Below are positions 33,661-42,904 of a stretch of 64,000 bases of DNA, piece after piece. Position numbers and translations under genes: made by a program. The stretch comes from Microglena sp. YARC. Taxonomy: Eukaryota; Chlorophyta; Chlorophyceae; Chlamydomonadales; Chlamydomonadaceae. How positions within the stretch are numbered: position 1 is the stretch's first letter; every line of letters starts with the position of its first letter. The DNA is taken from NCBI GenBank assembly GCA_022414725.1, contig CM039462.1:176607810-176671809 (forward strand), read 5' to 3'. The notes under the pieces were generated by a model. That model searched no databases. It was given only the letters and a program-made list of their open reading frames with translations, and had not been told where the DNA came from.

Positions 33661-35205
33661 TCAAGGAGGACCTGTCAGCTTGGGAAGGGTGTCCAGGGGT
33701 GGCTTATGGGCCAAGTTGGTGTCTGGTGAGGGGCACTGTCTGGAGGTGTGTCCAAATCCATCACAGTTCCAGCAAGTCATAGTCATATATGGCCTGTTTC
33801 TCTTATCTCCCTTCCTGATACGGCTGGGAGAAGCAGGGGCAGGGCTTGTGGAGGGAGGGACAGCAGGATCAGCAGAAGTGGAGGGAGGTGAGGAGACAGG
33901 AGCTGGTGGAGAGGGAGGAGGAGGAGGAGGAGCACCTGTAGGTGGTGATGGGGGAGGAGGAGGTGGAGATGACGATGAAGGAGGAGGGGGAAGAGATGCC
34001 AGTTCATTGAGGCGGTCTGTAGAGTCCTTGAACCGTTGAGTCCACTTAGCTCTTCCTGTCGGGCATAAATGGTGTACCATGACGTGAGGGTTCAGGTACC
34101 ACGGGTCAACTGGGCTGTCTTGGTCTGGGTGATCAGTAGGCTTGGGGTAGAATACATCTGTGGTATAGACTCCCCCCTTTGTATTGTTATGGCAGACCAG
34201 GACAGACTGGAGTGGGGGGACAGGTTCATTTTCCTGTCCTACGTCCTGGCCCTGATCCTCTTGGGAAGGTAGGCATAGGGTAGCCTGGGAGTCATCCAAA
34301 GAAAGAGTAAGGTCATCATCTTGTCTCATCATAGCTGGGATGCTTATGAGTTGCATTGGGATGCCAGTGCGTGGAATGATGAGTGGCATGGGATCACTAT
34401 CAATGGGGCATATATGGACATCCTTGAGGGTTAGGATCAAGCTATTGTGTGCTTGGATGACAGCTGTGACTGTGGAAGAGCACATACGTGGATGGGGATG
34501 TCCAGGGAAGAGCACTGGGACTGGAGGAGATAGAGGTATGATTCTGATGAGTGCATGCTTGTTGTAGGTGAGGTGATGAATTGAATCAGAGCTGAGTACC
34601 CAGTCATGTGTCATGGGCTGGGAAGGGTAGAAACACATAATGGTAGTGCCAGGTGAGTGCTCAGAGGTGGTTGGATCAGAAGTAGCATCTTCATGGTCCT
34701 CACTACTGTGGGCATTCTGCAGAGTGGGGGAATTTCCTATCTCTGAGACAGTGTGAAGGACAGGTGCAGGCTCAGAAGTAGGGTCTTGGTCTTGTTGGTC
34801 CCCACTACTGTGGGCATTCTGCAGAGTGTGGGTACTTCCTATCTCTGAGACAGTGTGCAGGACAGGGTGGACAGCAGGACAGGGCAGGACACTGGAGATC
34901 TTACTTTCAATCAGGGCGTCCCGCTCTTTGAGCATGTCCTCCTTCCACTCGGGATACCATCCAGGCAGATGAGCATCTGGATGGACAGGTGGCTCTGGAG
35001 GCACAGATGCTTGGTCTGGAGGTGCAGATGCTGGGTCCTCAGGTTGGTCAGATGATCCAGCAGGGTCATCTTCTCCAATCCAGAATTCCTGTCCCGGTGA
35101 TGATGGGGCACCAGTCGCAGTCGGTTGGTTTACAGGAGGGGGCCTGGAGGAGGTTGGGGTTGCTGTTTGTAGCGACCCTCTGCGATGTCCGTGAACCAGT
35201 TTGGG
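33661..35205 (-). CDS. Frameshift extension: retropepsin-like domain without its catalytic Asp, then CCHC knuckle
   Basis: This frame is open from upstream of 35205 to a stop at 33661 and lacks an ATG near its start, which fits entry by frameshifting. Around 34605-34330 it reads DWVLSSDSIHHLTYNKHAL, LTLKDVHICP and MQLISIPAMM, the layout of a Copia protease (W.LDSGAS.H.T, L.DVL..P, NLLSV), but DSG is SSD, so the catalytic Asp is missing. A duplicated 34-residue segment with PVLHTVSEIG lies before it. After a long Pro/Ser linker comes CWNCDGFGHTSRQC (about 33774-33733), a CX2CX4HX4C knuckle. Knuckle after protease is the reverse of the usual Copia order. Confidence 0.65.
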   Translation of the reverse strand, partial: PKLVHGHRRGSLQTATPTSSRPPPVNQPTATGAPSSPGQEFWIGEDDPAGSSDQPEDPASAPPDQASVPPEPPVHPDAHLPGWYPEWKEDMLKERDALIESKISSVLPCPAVHPVLHTVSEIGSTHTLQNAHSSGDQQDQDPTSEPAPVLHTVSEIGNSPTLQNAHSSEDHEDATSDPTTSEHSPGTTIMCFYPSQPMTHDWVLSSDSIHHLTYNKHALIRIIPLSPPVPVLFPGHPHPRMCSSTVTAVIQAHNSLILTLKDVHICPIDSDPMPLIIPRTGIPMQLISIPAMMRQDDDLTLSLDDSQATLCLPSQEDQGQDVGQENEPVPPLQSVLVCHNNTKGGVYTTDVFYPKPTDHPDQDSPVDPWYLNPHVMVHHLCPTGRAKWTQRFKDSTDRLNELASLPPPPSSSSPPPPPPSPPTGAPPPPPPSPPAPVSSPPSTSADPAVPPSTSPAPASPSRIRKGDKRNRPYMTMTCWNCDGFGHTSRQCPSPDTNLAHKPPLDTLPKLTGPP

Positions 35206-35807
35206 TCCTGCTCCAGGATCTTTTGCGCACTCGCGTGGAGACTGGCCTTGAGTTTGGCGTCGTCCAAGGGGCAGAGGACAAGAGGATCATAGGGATTCTG
35301 AGGCATCTTTGGTGGTGGAGGAGGAGCATCCACGAAGGGCGGTGGTGGTGGCGCATTCCGGTCAGAGGGGGACCTGGATGCTCGACGGAAAGGAAGAGCT
35401 GCATTGCGATGGATGGAGTGGCGAGGGAAGTTTAGAGATTTTATGGTTGTGGGAGGTGGAGTTTGGATAGGAGGATCTAACATGAAACCTGATCCATACT
35501 CAGTTCTCAGGTAGCGCAAAGCAGACGCTGCATTGTTAGTGCGGTCGCGCAGAACAGCAGCGATAGATGAGTGGACTGAGTCACAAATGTGGTTCATAGC
35601 AATAAAGTTGCTGATAGCAGTGATATCAGTGGTGAGGTAGTGCATGCCGTCCTTTGGTTCTGAGAACGGAACGAAGTCTCTGTCACCATGAAGCACTGAG
35701 TGCCTGCAGAAGCTGTCCAGCATGGGTCTGGTCATGTCCTTGTACCTGGTAGCAAAGGTTTCAAGTGTTCCCTTACCGTCGAACTTGGGGTATTGCCGCG
35801 CATCCAT
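35130..35807 (-). CDS. gag: Gag-like protein of the LTR retrotransposon
   Basis: The first good ATG is at 35807 (MDARQYPKFDGKGTLETFAT); the frame stops at 35130, giving 225 residues. PKFDG near the start and the helical stretch ISNFIAMNHICDSVHSSIAA followed by ALRYLRTEYG match the pattern of Copia Gag (UBN2-type), where a W.L...Y segment closes the domain. The C-terminal third is Pro-rich (APPPPPFVDAPPPPP). No zinc knuckle is in this frame; it lies in the -1 frame downstream. Neighbour: overlaps that frame by at least 75 bases. Confidence 0.7.
   Translation of the reverse strand: MDARQYPKFDGKGTLETFATRYKDMTRPMLDSFCRHSVLHGDRDFVPFSEPKDGMHYLTTDITAISNFIAMNHICDSVHSSIAAVLRDRTNNAASALRYLRTEYGSGFMLDPPIQTPPPTTIKSLNFPRHSIHRNAALPFRRASRSPSDRNAPPPPPFVDAPPPPPKMPQNPYDPLVLCPLDDAKLKASLHASAQKILEQDPNWFTDIAEGRYKQQPQPPPGPLL
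35199..35205 (-). promoter_or_regulatory. Candidate -1 ribosomal frameshift heptamer CCCAAAC
   Basis: On the coding strand the Gag frame reads C CCA AAC, the X XXY YYZ form of eukaryotic -1 slippery sites. A -1 shift here enters the frame that is open down to 33661. Gag stops 67 bases later. Whether a stimulatory RNA structure follows was not computed. Confidence 0.45.
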
Positions 35808-36104
35808 GGCGAAGGTCAGGAGAAGGGCAAAGCTCAAGTAGGTGGGAAAGGCGGGATTAGGGAGTAGGAGATCTGAGTACGATAAAGAAACTCGAGATTT
35901 GGGAATGGGTATTTGGGGAAGAAGGATTGGGTACGAGGAGGGTTTGGGGAAGGAAAGGTTGGGGTGAAGCCCAACTGGGGAGAGGGCTGGAGGGTTTGAT
36001 AGGTCAGGCGGTGATGGAGAGACGGCTGAGGCTGCGTAAGCAGCGGGAAGTGGGAAGTAGGGAAGGATGTGGTGGGGCGCAGTGGAGGTAGAGATTGTTG
36101 TTAA

Positions 36105-36136
<32 letters not shown>

Positions 36137-36345
36137 CTGACAGAACAGCTTGATGCTCAATGGAGCAGGATCACCGGGCTCACGGCTGATATACCGCACA
36201 AGAGTTGTGTCCCAATGGGGAGATTCTTGTCGGGTGGAGCTTTCTTCACTCCTTTCAATTGAAGCACGTCGGGACAACAATCAAAATGCCCTTTAGCTCG
36301 GAATAGCGTTGAGCAAGGACAATCTAACGCGAAGGGACCGTAACC

Positions 36346-36595
36346 TGTAGTTTTCCGGAGCGTGTGCAAAGCACAGATAGAGACGAGGGGAAGACGGGAA
36401 GGATAAGATCTTTACAGTTAGATAAGCATTCGATCAATGCGCTAGGAGAAAGTACTGGGATGCCGCGGTACCTCATGGTACCGGCATCAGTGTCCGTGCC
36501 ATAGCTGGCAGCGGCACGGCAGTACAGTGCAGCAGGGAGGAGTCCTGTGCACTCTAAGTCACTCTAGATGAGCCGGTGAAACCCGGTGAATAACA
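36346..36595 (-). repeat. 5' LTR (right copy)
   Basis: Same length and ends as the left copy, two substitutions. In transcription orientation it precedes a 36107-36136 G-run (C-run in the transcript) and the Gag frame. Confidence 0.95.
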
Positions 36596-36705
36596 CATAT
36601 GACCATGAAACTACTTGAACCTGACGGATTATACTCGCTGCCCACCATGCTCCTGAATGATGACCATCTGAGTGAATCTAGGTTTGACCTCCTTATCTTG
36701 ACTTA
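36596..36705 (+). pseudogene. Continuation of the interrupted gag-like frame
   Basis: After removing the LTR element and one CATAT, the frame that stops at the left insertion point (SMLYAAMH) runs on without a stop as MTMKLLEPDGLYSLPTMLLN then DDHLSESRFDLLILT-stop at about 36705. This shows the element landed inside a reading frame. Confidence 0.6.
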
Positions 36706-37555
36706 GTTACTAATTAGTACTTGTCCTAGATTTGTTCTGGTTTCCTCCAGAATGAACTTCTTGGAATGATTTGAATTCTAGCCTGTTTTTTTATGCACCC
36801 TGTTTTTGTGCATGTCTCGTCTAGATTTCAAGGTTTATTTTTAGCACTGTAAACACTTTCGGATATAAGTTCTCTCGCATTGATATTGGGTGTACCCCTT
36901 TTGACCCTGTGGATGTCTAGGATTGAGAACTGTTTCTAAGTTGTGTTACAAGTTTAGTTTCATATGCTTGGCCCTCCAGCTATTTTCATATAGTGAATCC
37001 CTGGCACTCTTGTCTATACGAGTACCAGGGATTGGGGGGGGTGCTAAGGTACGATATATCATATATGTGTCGAACCATAGTGACCTTGTATGTGACAGGT
37101 ACGGCCAAGTCTGTGACCCATGACCGCCAGCCAGCTAGCAGCTGACATTATCAGCCAGCTATGGCTCTAATGTAGTAGTATCAGTAGGCCCTGCGGCCGC
37201 CTACCTTGTTGTATACTTAAGGATTGCGAGCTTGTCTCGTATCCATCTTATCATACGTTGTTCATCCGTTGTAACAACTGTGTAGCATCTACCGTGTCCC
37301 TGCCCCATTGTCTACAAGAAGAAAGAACAACAAAACGTTAAGACACTGGGTCCCTCACTAAATTAAAACCCTGCCCAAAGCTAGAGAGACATCCTGTTGT
37401 TCATGTGAAAGCCCATCGCCACCTCTAAAGTTGTCTGCAATACCTTGCATTGTCATATAACATGTTGTGGAAATCCTTTCAATACATACATAAATAAATA
37501 AAAAGACAGGCATTTGTTCAACCTCGATATCAAAGGGGCTAAATCGAAAACAGAC
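36706..37555. other. No gene recognised
   Basis: AT-rich, non-tandem sequence with short frames only. It may be the 3' part of the older retroelement. A small frame on the minus strand (37576-37358) has no recognisable features. Confidence 0.4.
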
Positions 37556-37559
37556 ACTG

Positions 37560-38110
37560 ATGAACTGGCCCCCCAAAAACCGTTTTAACGATAGAGGCCC
37601 TGAGTTCGTACTACACAGATAATATTTCTGTCCAGGACTGCGAGAGAGGGTTCGTTACAAACCCTGACTTCGAGCCGCCAAGTTGATGGATGGAGCCATG
37701 TAACCAAGTTCAAGTTCAAGTTGACCCACGACAAACCCACCACACAGCATCCGGGGGGGCTTCTAACCTTGTATAGACCTGGCCATGTTTAGAATTGGTC
37801 TTAGTTCGAACCCCAACACACTCGCGCACACACGGGAAAGTATTGTGCTATGCAGACAGTTATGGAAAATTGAAAATTGGAAATTTGAACATCCAAGAAT
37901 TGTCACAGAATGACCTCGTTGGGGTTCAAACGTGAAGGACGTGCCCAGTGGGTATTAAGGTAACCGCCTCGTAAGTATGCGATGGACGGGCTTAAATCAC
38001 ACCTAGAGTCCAGTTACCATGCCTGTCGACGACCCTCCGGGTGGGCCCAGATGACCTCGTTGGGGTTCAAACCAGAGACCTGATAGGACCTGGCACCTGC
38101 TTCGTCTGGC
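37560..38110. repeat. SINE-like dispersed repeats
   Basis: gatgacctcgttggggttca occurs twice in direct orientation (from about 37911 and 38050); its complement ggtttgaacccc resembles a Pol III B box. gaggccctgagttcgtac near 37597 is the inverted form of the cacgaactcaggg block of the 47080 family. gtaaccaagttcaagttc near 37700 matches SINE-tail fragments elsewhere. Confidence 0.5.
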
Positions 38111-38124
38111 CCGGGATCGCTCTA

Positions 38125-38297
38125 CAATTACATTAGATTACATTACATGTTAAAGTCTACCTGACACCGCGAGGGTGTATGAGACTCTGTGCTTTAAACA
38201 AAAAGAAAAAGCACCCACAAAGCAAAAAAACCCTTTACATCAGGAGTGTGAGGACAAACAAACCAAGCTCCCAACCACCGTTTTGGTGGCGTAGGTA
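38125..38297 (-). mobile_element. Severely 5'-truncated LINE 3' end
   Basis: It matches the 3' end of the LINE at 57.36-59.76 kb from the TGTAA-type tail through gacaccgcgagggtgtatga, aaacaaaaagaaaaagcacc and ccaaccaccgttttggtgg; similarity stops at ggcgtaggta. 38300-38930 has no recognised gene. Confidence 0.75.
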
Positions 38298-38929
38298 CAA
38301 TAGAGCCATCCCGTTTCGAACGGGGATAGACAGTTACATTCTTAATTGCCGGCGCATACTAGCTAGTCGTATAGGACCTTGTAACAATTCGTCTAGCCGC
38401 TGTGTCTTAAGTCTGCTGCCCTGGCGCTGTTCAGTCTCGGCATTGTTTTTTGCTGAGTATGTAACAATATCCTCTTTTTTTCGTCACATATGTTATATGA
38501 CCGGATTGTATACCGGCTACTGAGTTGCTCTGAGAAGCCAGTGCGCTGTCCCTACCTGGCCCTGCACTGGACACGTGTCCCTGTGACACTGTGCACCGTC
38601 GTGGAAGTACAGCTGTACTGCCACCGGCTAGTATAACATGCTCGCTCATGCAGCATGCTAGTGATCAAATCAGATATACTGTAATCTAATCAGTTGCTAC
38701 ATCTCTCCGACCCACGCAGTCTCACTCACTACGAGTTTCCACAACATACGCATATTTGTGAGGGTCCGTTACATCTCATAGGGTATGGAAGCGTTGCAGA
38801 TGCAGACTTTGAAACAGGTTGCGTCTCATGATGCATATTTCGGGGTCCCCCAGAACAACGCTGGCACAAGCCAGGGAGCAAAGAAGCAAAGAAGCAAAAA
38901 AGCTGTGCATTTTCATTCACACATTCAAT

Positions 38930-39712
38930 ACATGACATGACATTGTCATAGGCAGGCCAGTGTTGACCCAAGAAAATAAGACTTGGACAATTCATTAACC
39001 TGTCTAATCCACTTAGTAAGACGGTGTGCAGCCTGAATGCTGATAGACCAGGTAATCAATCCAATCCAATCTACCTCCGACACTATTGGAGGTTGGCCTC
39101 AGCGCAAGCGAAGGGGCTGGCACCCTCAATCTCACGCCTTGTCATAAAGTGTGACATTTATTTACTCTACCACTTTTTGGATCCAATGTTTATTACACAT
39201 GGCAGCTTCCATGCAGCTCCACTAGCCGAAAGCTTGCAACTGCATTTGAATGCCTGTCAAGTCAGCTTTCATACGCACTAGCTAGATTCAGCATTGGTCC
39301 AAGGACGGGGCAAGGGAGCTGCCTAGAAGCTACTAGGTGTAGAAAAAAATGAACAGTACGTGGAATTACAAACTTCCGAACTCCTGATTGTAGCATCTCA
39401 AAGCTCAGACCCGGACCTGGATAAGTCTTTACACTGTCAAATCAAAATAATGTATGCACCCTGGTTTCTGTGGGTATCGCTCAGGGGGACTTGGGGAGAG
39501 GGTGAGCAGCCCAGAGTTGGCTGAAAACCATGTAACAAGACAATTCAAGTCAAGTCATAGTGAATGCGAAATATGGACCAGGCCTGGAACCCACCTCCTG
39601 GAGGCTGACAAGCCTCCCCCTGTTGGTGGTTGGCCCCAGCGCAAGCAAACGGGCTGCCCCCCTCAACCTCACGCCTCGCCATAAGGTGCAACATATATTT
39701 ATTTATCATGGC
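38930..39712. repeat. Two related SINE-like copies and a dispersed repeat
   Basis: 39023-39180 and 39485-39712 share gcgcaagc, ctcaacctcacgcct and cataaggtgcaacat-like 3' ends. On the minus strand the second has a B-box-like ggttccaggcc at 39591-39581 and a small stem (gaggcttgtcagcctc). caggccagtgttgacccaag near 38958 matches 43.83 kb. 39188-39310 matches the 45.9-46.06 kb block. Confidence 0.55.
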
Positions 39713-41048
39713 GTAGTTGCGGCAAGCCCTCTACTCCACTCTCCTCCCACTGCTCCTGGAACTCCCCCTTCATTTTCTCCCAACCAAGCTCCTCCTCCCT
39801 CACCCACTGCTCCTTACACAACTCCAATCCCTCCTTCAAGTCAGTTGCACCTTCAAACACGTCCCTGGGTCTGCCCTCCCACAAGACACAGAAGGAGCTA
39901 CATTGCACAAAGGCCTCATCTGTCATCTGAAGCCACAGGCTGCTGTACACCTCGAAGGAGGCAGCCCCCCCCAGGCTGCGGAGCAGTAGTGTTCTAGGAC
40001 CTGTCGTCTTCTCCATGCTGAAGTTGACGCAGTTATAGTTCTGCTTCATCATTGTGACCACATCGATGTCCAGCTTGTTGACCATGAAGGCCAGCTTGGC
40101 GTGCACCGTTGACTTTCGTAGCCCAAACAGTTTGGTGTTCTTGGCAAGGATTGAGCGGGCGTCTCCACGAGATCCCACAAGCCAGGTGAAGTAGCCCAGC
40201 GTCTTGCTGAGGTTGGTCTCAGGGGAGCAGGCAAGAAGCGTAGGGTACCCCATGATCATGCGCCTGGCTACCTCGGGAGCATAGCCCTCCCCCTCTAGCC
40301 ACTGGGCTATGTCCCATTGAAGAGAGGACGCAAGGATGGAGGGCTGTTTCTCCAACAGACCCTTCACCTCGGAAGGGGGGAAGCCTAACTCCTTGAGGCA
40401 GAGCAGCTTGGCGTCCAGGGATGATGGTGTGTGCTTGACCAACACAGCGGGGTACTTCCTCAACACGCATTGTATCTGATAGTCAGATAAACCATGGGCA
40501 GTGAGCACCCGTATTGACTCAGCATTGGAATTCTCCCGCCCACTAGCTGAACATGCAATGAGGCCAGGGCACCTTCGAAGCCCCCCTGAGGCATCTGTAA
40601 GACTCAAGCCGAAGCTGACAAGGGCCTCAATCCATCCTCTCAAGTTATGCAAGCTCAAGTGAGCCTTCCGCATTGACATTCTAGCAGACTTTACCACTTG
40701 AGCAGCTTGCTTGGGACTCATCTGCAACCTGATCATCAGCTCATCATGAATCAGCTCATCCTCGTCACCAGTTTTGGGAGCGCGTATAAAGCTTCTGTAG
40801 GTCTTGGGAACAGGGCATTCCTCTACGGGCCCCTTACTTGGGGATGCAGCTGCCAAGCCACTACTCCTTTGGATTTTACCAATTGACTCCAACAAGCCCC
40901 TAGAGGTTGTGAAGTCTCTCGGATGGCCCATGGGGTGAATAGACATGGGCTGGAGCTGTGCTCTGGACTGGGCATGCAAGCATGAGGTGGATGGTGCCTG
41001 CATGCGTGTAAAGTACGCCTCCATGGGGATTCCCTCAGGTGTTTTTAG
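39699..41048 (-). CDS. mTERF-family protein
   Basis: An open frame from 41048 to a stop at 39699. The first ATG, at 41024, gives 441 residues. About residues 140-370 show mTERF repeats (helix-turn-helix units with proline-leucine ends): AHGLSDYQIQCVLRKYPAVL, LKELGFPPSEVKGLLEKQPS and EVARRMIMGYPTLLACSPET. mTERF proteins bind nucleic acid in mitochondria or plastids and act in transcription, RNA maturation or translation. The start, MEAYFTRMQAPSTSC, is Ser/Arg-rich and could be a targeting peptide. Upstream of 41048 stands a good acceptor (polypyrimidine then gtggcag), so at least one more 5' exon is likely. The last codons overlap a SINE-like repeat that supplies the stop. Confidence 0.85.
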   Translation of the reverse strand, partial: LKTPEGIPMEAYFTRMQAPSTSCLHAQSRAQLQPMSIHPMGHPRDFTTSRGLLESIGKIQRSSGLAAASPSKGPVEECPVPKTYRSFIRAPKTGDEDELIHDELMIRLQMSPKQAAQVVKSARMSMRKAHLSLHNLRGWIEALVSFGLSLTDASGGLRRCPGLIACSASGRENSNAESIRVLTAHGLSDYQIQCVLRKYPAVLVKHTPSSLDAKLLCLKELGFPPSEVKGLLEKQPSILASSLQWDIAQWLEGEGYAPEVARRMIMGYPTLLACSPETNLSKTLGYFTWLVGSRGDARSILAKNTKLFGLRKSTVHAKLAFMVNKLDIDVVTMMKQNYNCVNFSMEKTTGPRTLLLRSLGGAASFEVYSSLWLQMTDEAFVQCSSFCVLWEGRPRDVFEGATDLKEGLELCKEQWVREEELGWEKMKGEFQEQWEESGVEGLPQLRHDK

Positions 41049-41057
41049 CTGCCACAA

Positions 41058-41609
41058 GACAAAGGAAAAAACTAAGTTAGTTCAGCGCATTATAGGGTCA
41101 AACTGAAGGAAGATGCCTATTTACTGATGCAATGAAAGACTGGAAGGAGTTGAATCATTTGAAGCAGTTGCAAACTACGTTCCAGCGGTTATGCTCTAAG
41201 AGGGAAGAAAAATAAAGAAAGACAGTCAGCACGAGGGTGGCAGAGAGAGATAGATCAGTGTCTCGTGTCTCGTGTGTGGATGGGTGGGGTGGGTGTGGGG
41301 GTGGATGGATGGGGGTATGATAAGGGGGGAGTGGGGGAGTGGGGGGGGGAGTGGAAAATAGCATTTGCCTGGAGATGCTTGAGTTAGGTCTCCTTGCTAT
41401 GTATTTAAAAAAATAAAATCTAGGGATTTGGTTTCCTTGCTGTGAATGTTTGCGTCTTTCTTTGCTTTTAAAATGTGTACATTTCTATCAGGAGGTGTCA
41501 AGGCCTCAAATGTTTTACTCCTCGATTTATTCTGAGAATGAGGCTATAATGGCATGTATCATGTGATGGCGATATTTTGAGCCATTTTCAGGTCATTCTG
41601 AGCACCTCA

Positions 41610-41646
<37 letters not shown>

Positions 41647-42729
41647 CCCTCCTCAGGCTTTTTCTACCTTTTTACTCAGGCCTCCAAATGGCATTCTGAG
41701 ACCACCATAGAGATTGTGTTGACTAGGGCAGTTCACTGGCACCACTTCAGACCCAGGGGGTGGGTATGGGTGAATGGGTGGGTGAATGGGTGGATAATGT
41801 GGGTTAGTATGGGTGGGTGAATATGGGTGGTATGGGCGGTTATGGATGGGTGGGTATATATGGGTGGGTGAATGGGTGGTATGGGTGGGTGTGGGCTCAT
41901 GGGTGGGTGGGGTGACGGGTGGTATGGGTCTGTGAATGTGTGTGTGTGAATGAGAATGGGTGGTATGGCCCCAGCCCCCCCCCCCCCCCCCCCCCCCCCC
42001 CTCACCACAAAGGGGGTGCAAAATCACACAATCCCTGTTTGGGAATTGGGAGGATGCCATTGTGTGCGCCATATTGCAAATAACCAGAATCTATATCTAA
42101 TCTCAAGTTGTACCTCTTATTTCTATTAAGGGGGGGGGGGGGAGGGGGGGGGCAGCCCTAATCAGTTTTTTTACGGATAGGTGTCCCCCATTTTTGTTTT
42201 ACTCCTCTTTATACATCTATCTGAATGTTCAATTGTTTCTTTGCTTCTTCCTTGGTTGAATGGTTGGTTAATGATGATTATGATGATTACATTTTTCCTG
42301 GTGCCCTGGACTCCAAATGTGCCCGCCGCTTGATGAAGTCAAGGGGTACTTATGAACATCAATACATCATGCACACAAAATAAAAGAAGAAAAAGTAATA
42401 TTATTTGTGCCATTCTGTCAGGTGAAATGTTTCCTCGGTGTTCAGAGTACAGAAATCCAGACAGAATTTTGATCCAAGCACGATGGTCAGGGCCACACGT
42501 TTGCATTCAAAGTCCATGCTGCTTATCCCAACCATTCAACCTCTCCACCCATACATGGTGTTCCTTGTGGCGCCCTCCATCCATCCCCTCCATAACCAGA
42601 TTCCGCCCATTCGATTCCCGCACCACCACCCCCACCTTCAACCAGCACACACACACCAACACAAATACCGCCCCCTCCAGCCCCACATGCTGCCCTTGTG
42701 TGACACCTCAACCCTCCACGCCAACATAC
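41058..42729. repeat. Low-complexity and dispersed repeats (probable intron or intergenic)
   Basis: 41280-41350 is G/T rich; G-runs at 41611-41643 and 42131-42152 are each followed by cagccct; 41757-41965 is a ggtgggtgaatgggtgg array; 41967-42001 is a C-run. 42270-42395 is an inverted copy of the dispersed repeat seen at 30.15 and 43.5 kb. No coding exon recognised. Confidence 0.65.
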
Positions 42730-42897
42730 CTTGATCTCGTCTCCCTCACTGGACATCTTCCCAAAGCCTTCCTTGCTGATTCTTTCGGGAATCATTTGGC
42801 TTTTGTGCATAAATGCGGTAGTGCCAGCACCGATGTTGTCAAAAACTCCAAGCGACAGCACTGTAAATTTCACAATTCCATCTCGAACTGCAAAGAC
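42730..42897 (-). CDS. Exon encoding an S1-like (OB-fold) domain
   Basis: 168 bp, exactly 56 codons, acceptor tttgtag, donor gtatgt. It reads VFAVRDGIVKFTVLSLGVFD, then NIGAGTTAFMHKSQMIPERI, then EGFGKMSSEGDEIK. The G.V...V..LGVF.NIGAG...F+HKSQ...ERI...GDEIK pattern is that of S1 RNA-binding domains; RPB7-type and organellar S1 proteins are both options. Phase 0 at both ends allows splicing to the upstream exon at 44403-44134 or the mTERF exon at 41048, both also phase 0. Domain likely, gene identity open. Confidence 0.55.
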
Positions 42898-42904
42898 CTA
42901 CAAA

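Larger units (their letters stand above)
31845..36595 (-). mobile_element. Young LTR retrotransposon, Copia-like, apparently lacking RT and integrase
   Basis: Two 250-bp direct repeats (31845-32094 and 36346-36595) start TG and end CA and differ at two positions. The 5-bp duplication CATAT flanks the whole (31840-31844 and 36596-36600). A purine tract (minus strand ggaattgggggga) abuts the left LTR, so the coding strand is minus and the 5' LTR is at the right. The first internal bases (minus strand ggttacggtccc) do not match the usual tRNA-Met primer site. Coding: Gag-like 35807-35130, a -1 frame with a protease-like domain and CCHC knuckle, and two smaller frames. No reverse transcriptase, RNase H or integrase is recognisable in 4.25 kb, so it probably depends on another element. 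Confidence 0.92.

Noticed and set aside
42730..42897. Ribosomal protein bL27 C-terminus (VFAVRDGIVKF)
   Set aside because: The first residues fit, but the following GVF.NIGAG...HKSQ...GDEIK pattern fits an S1 fold far better, and no bL27 N-terminal exon was found.
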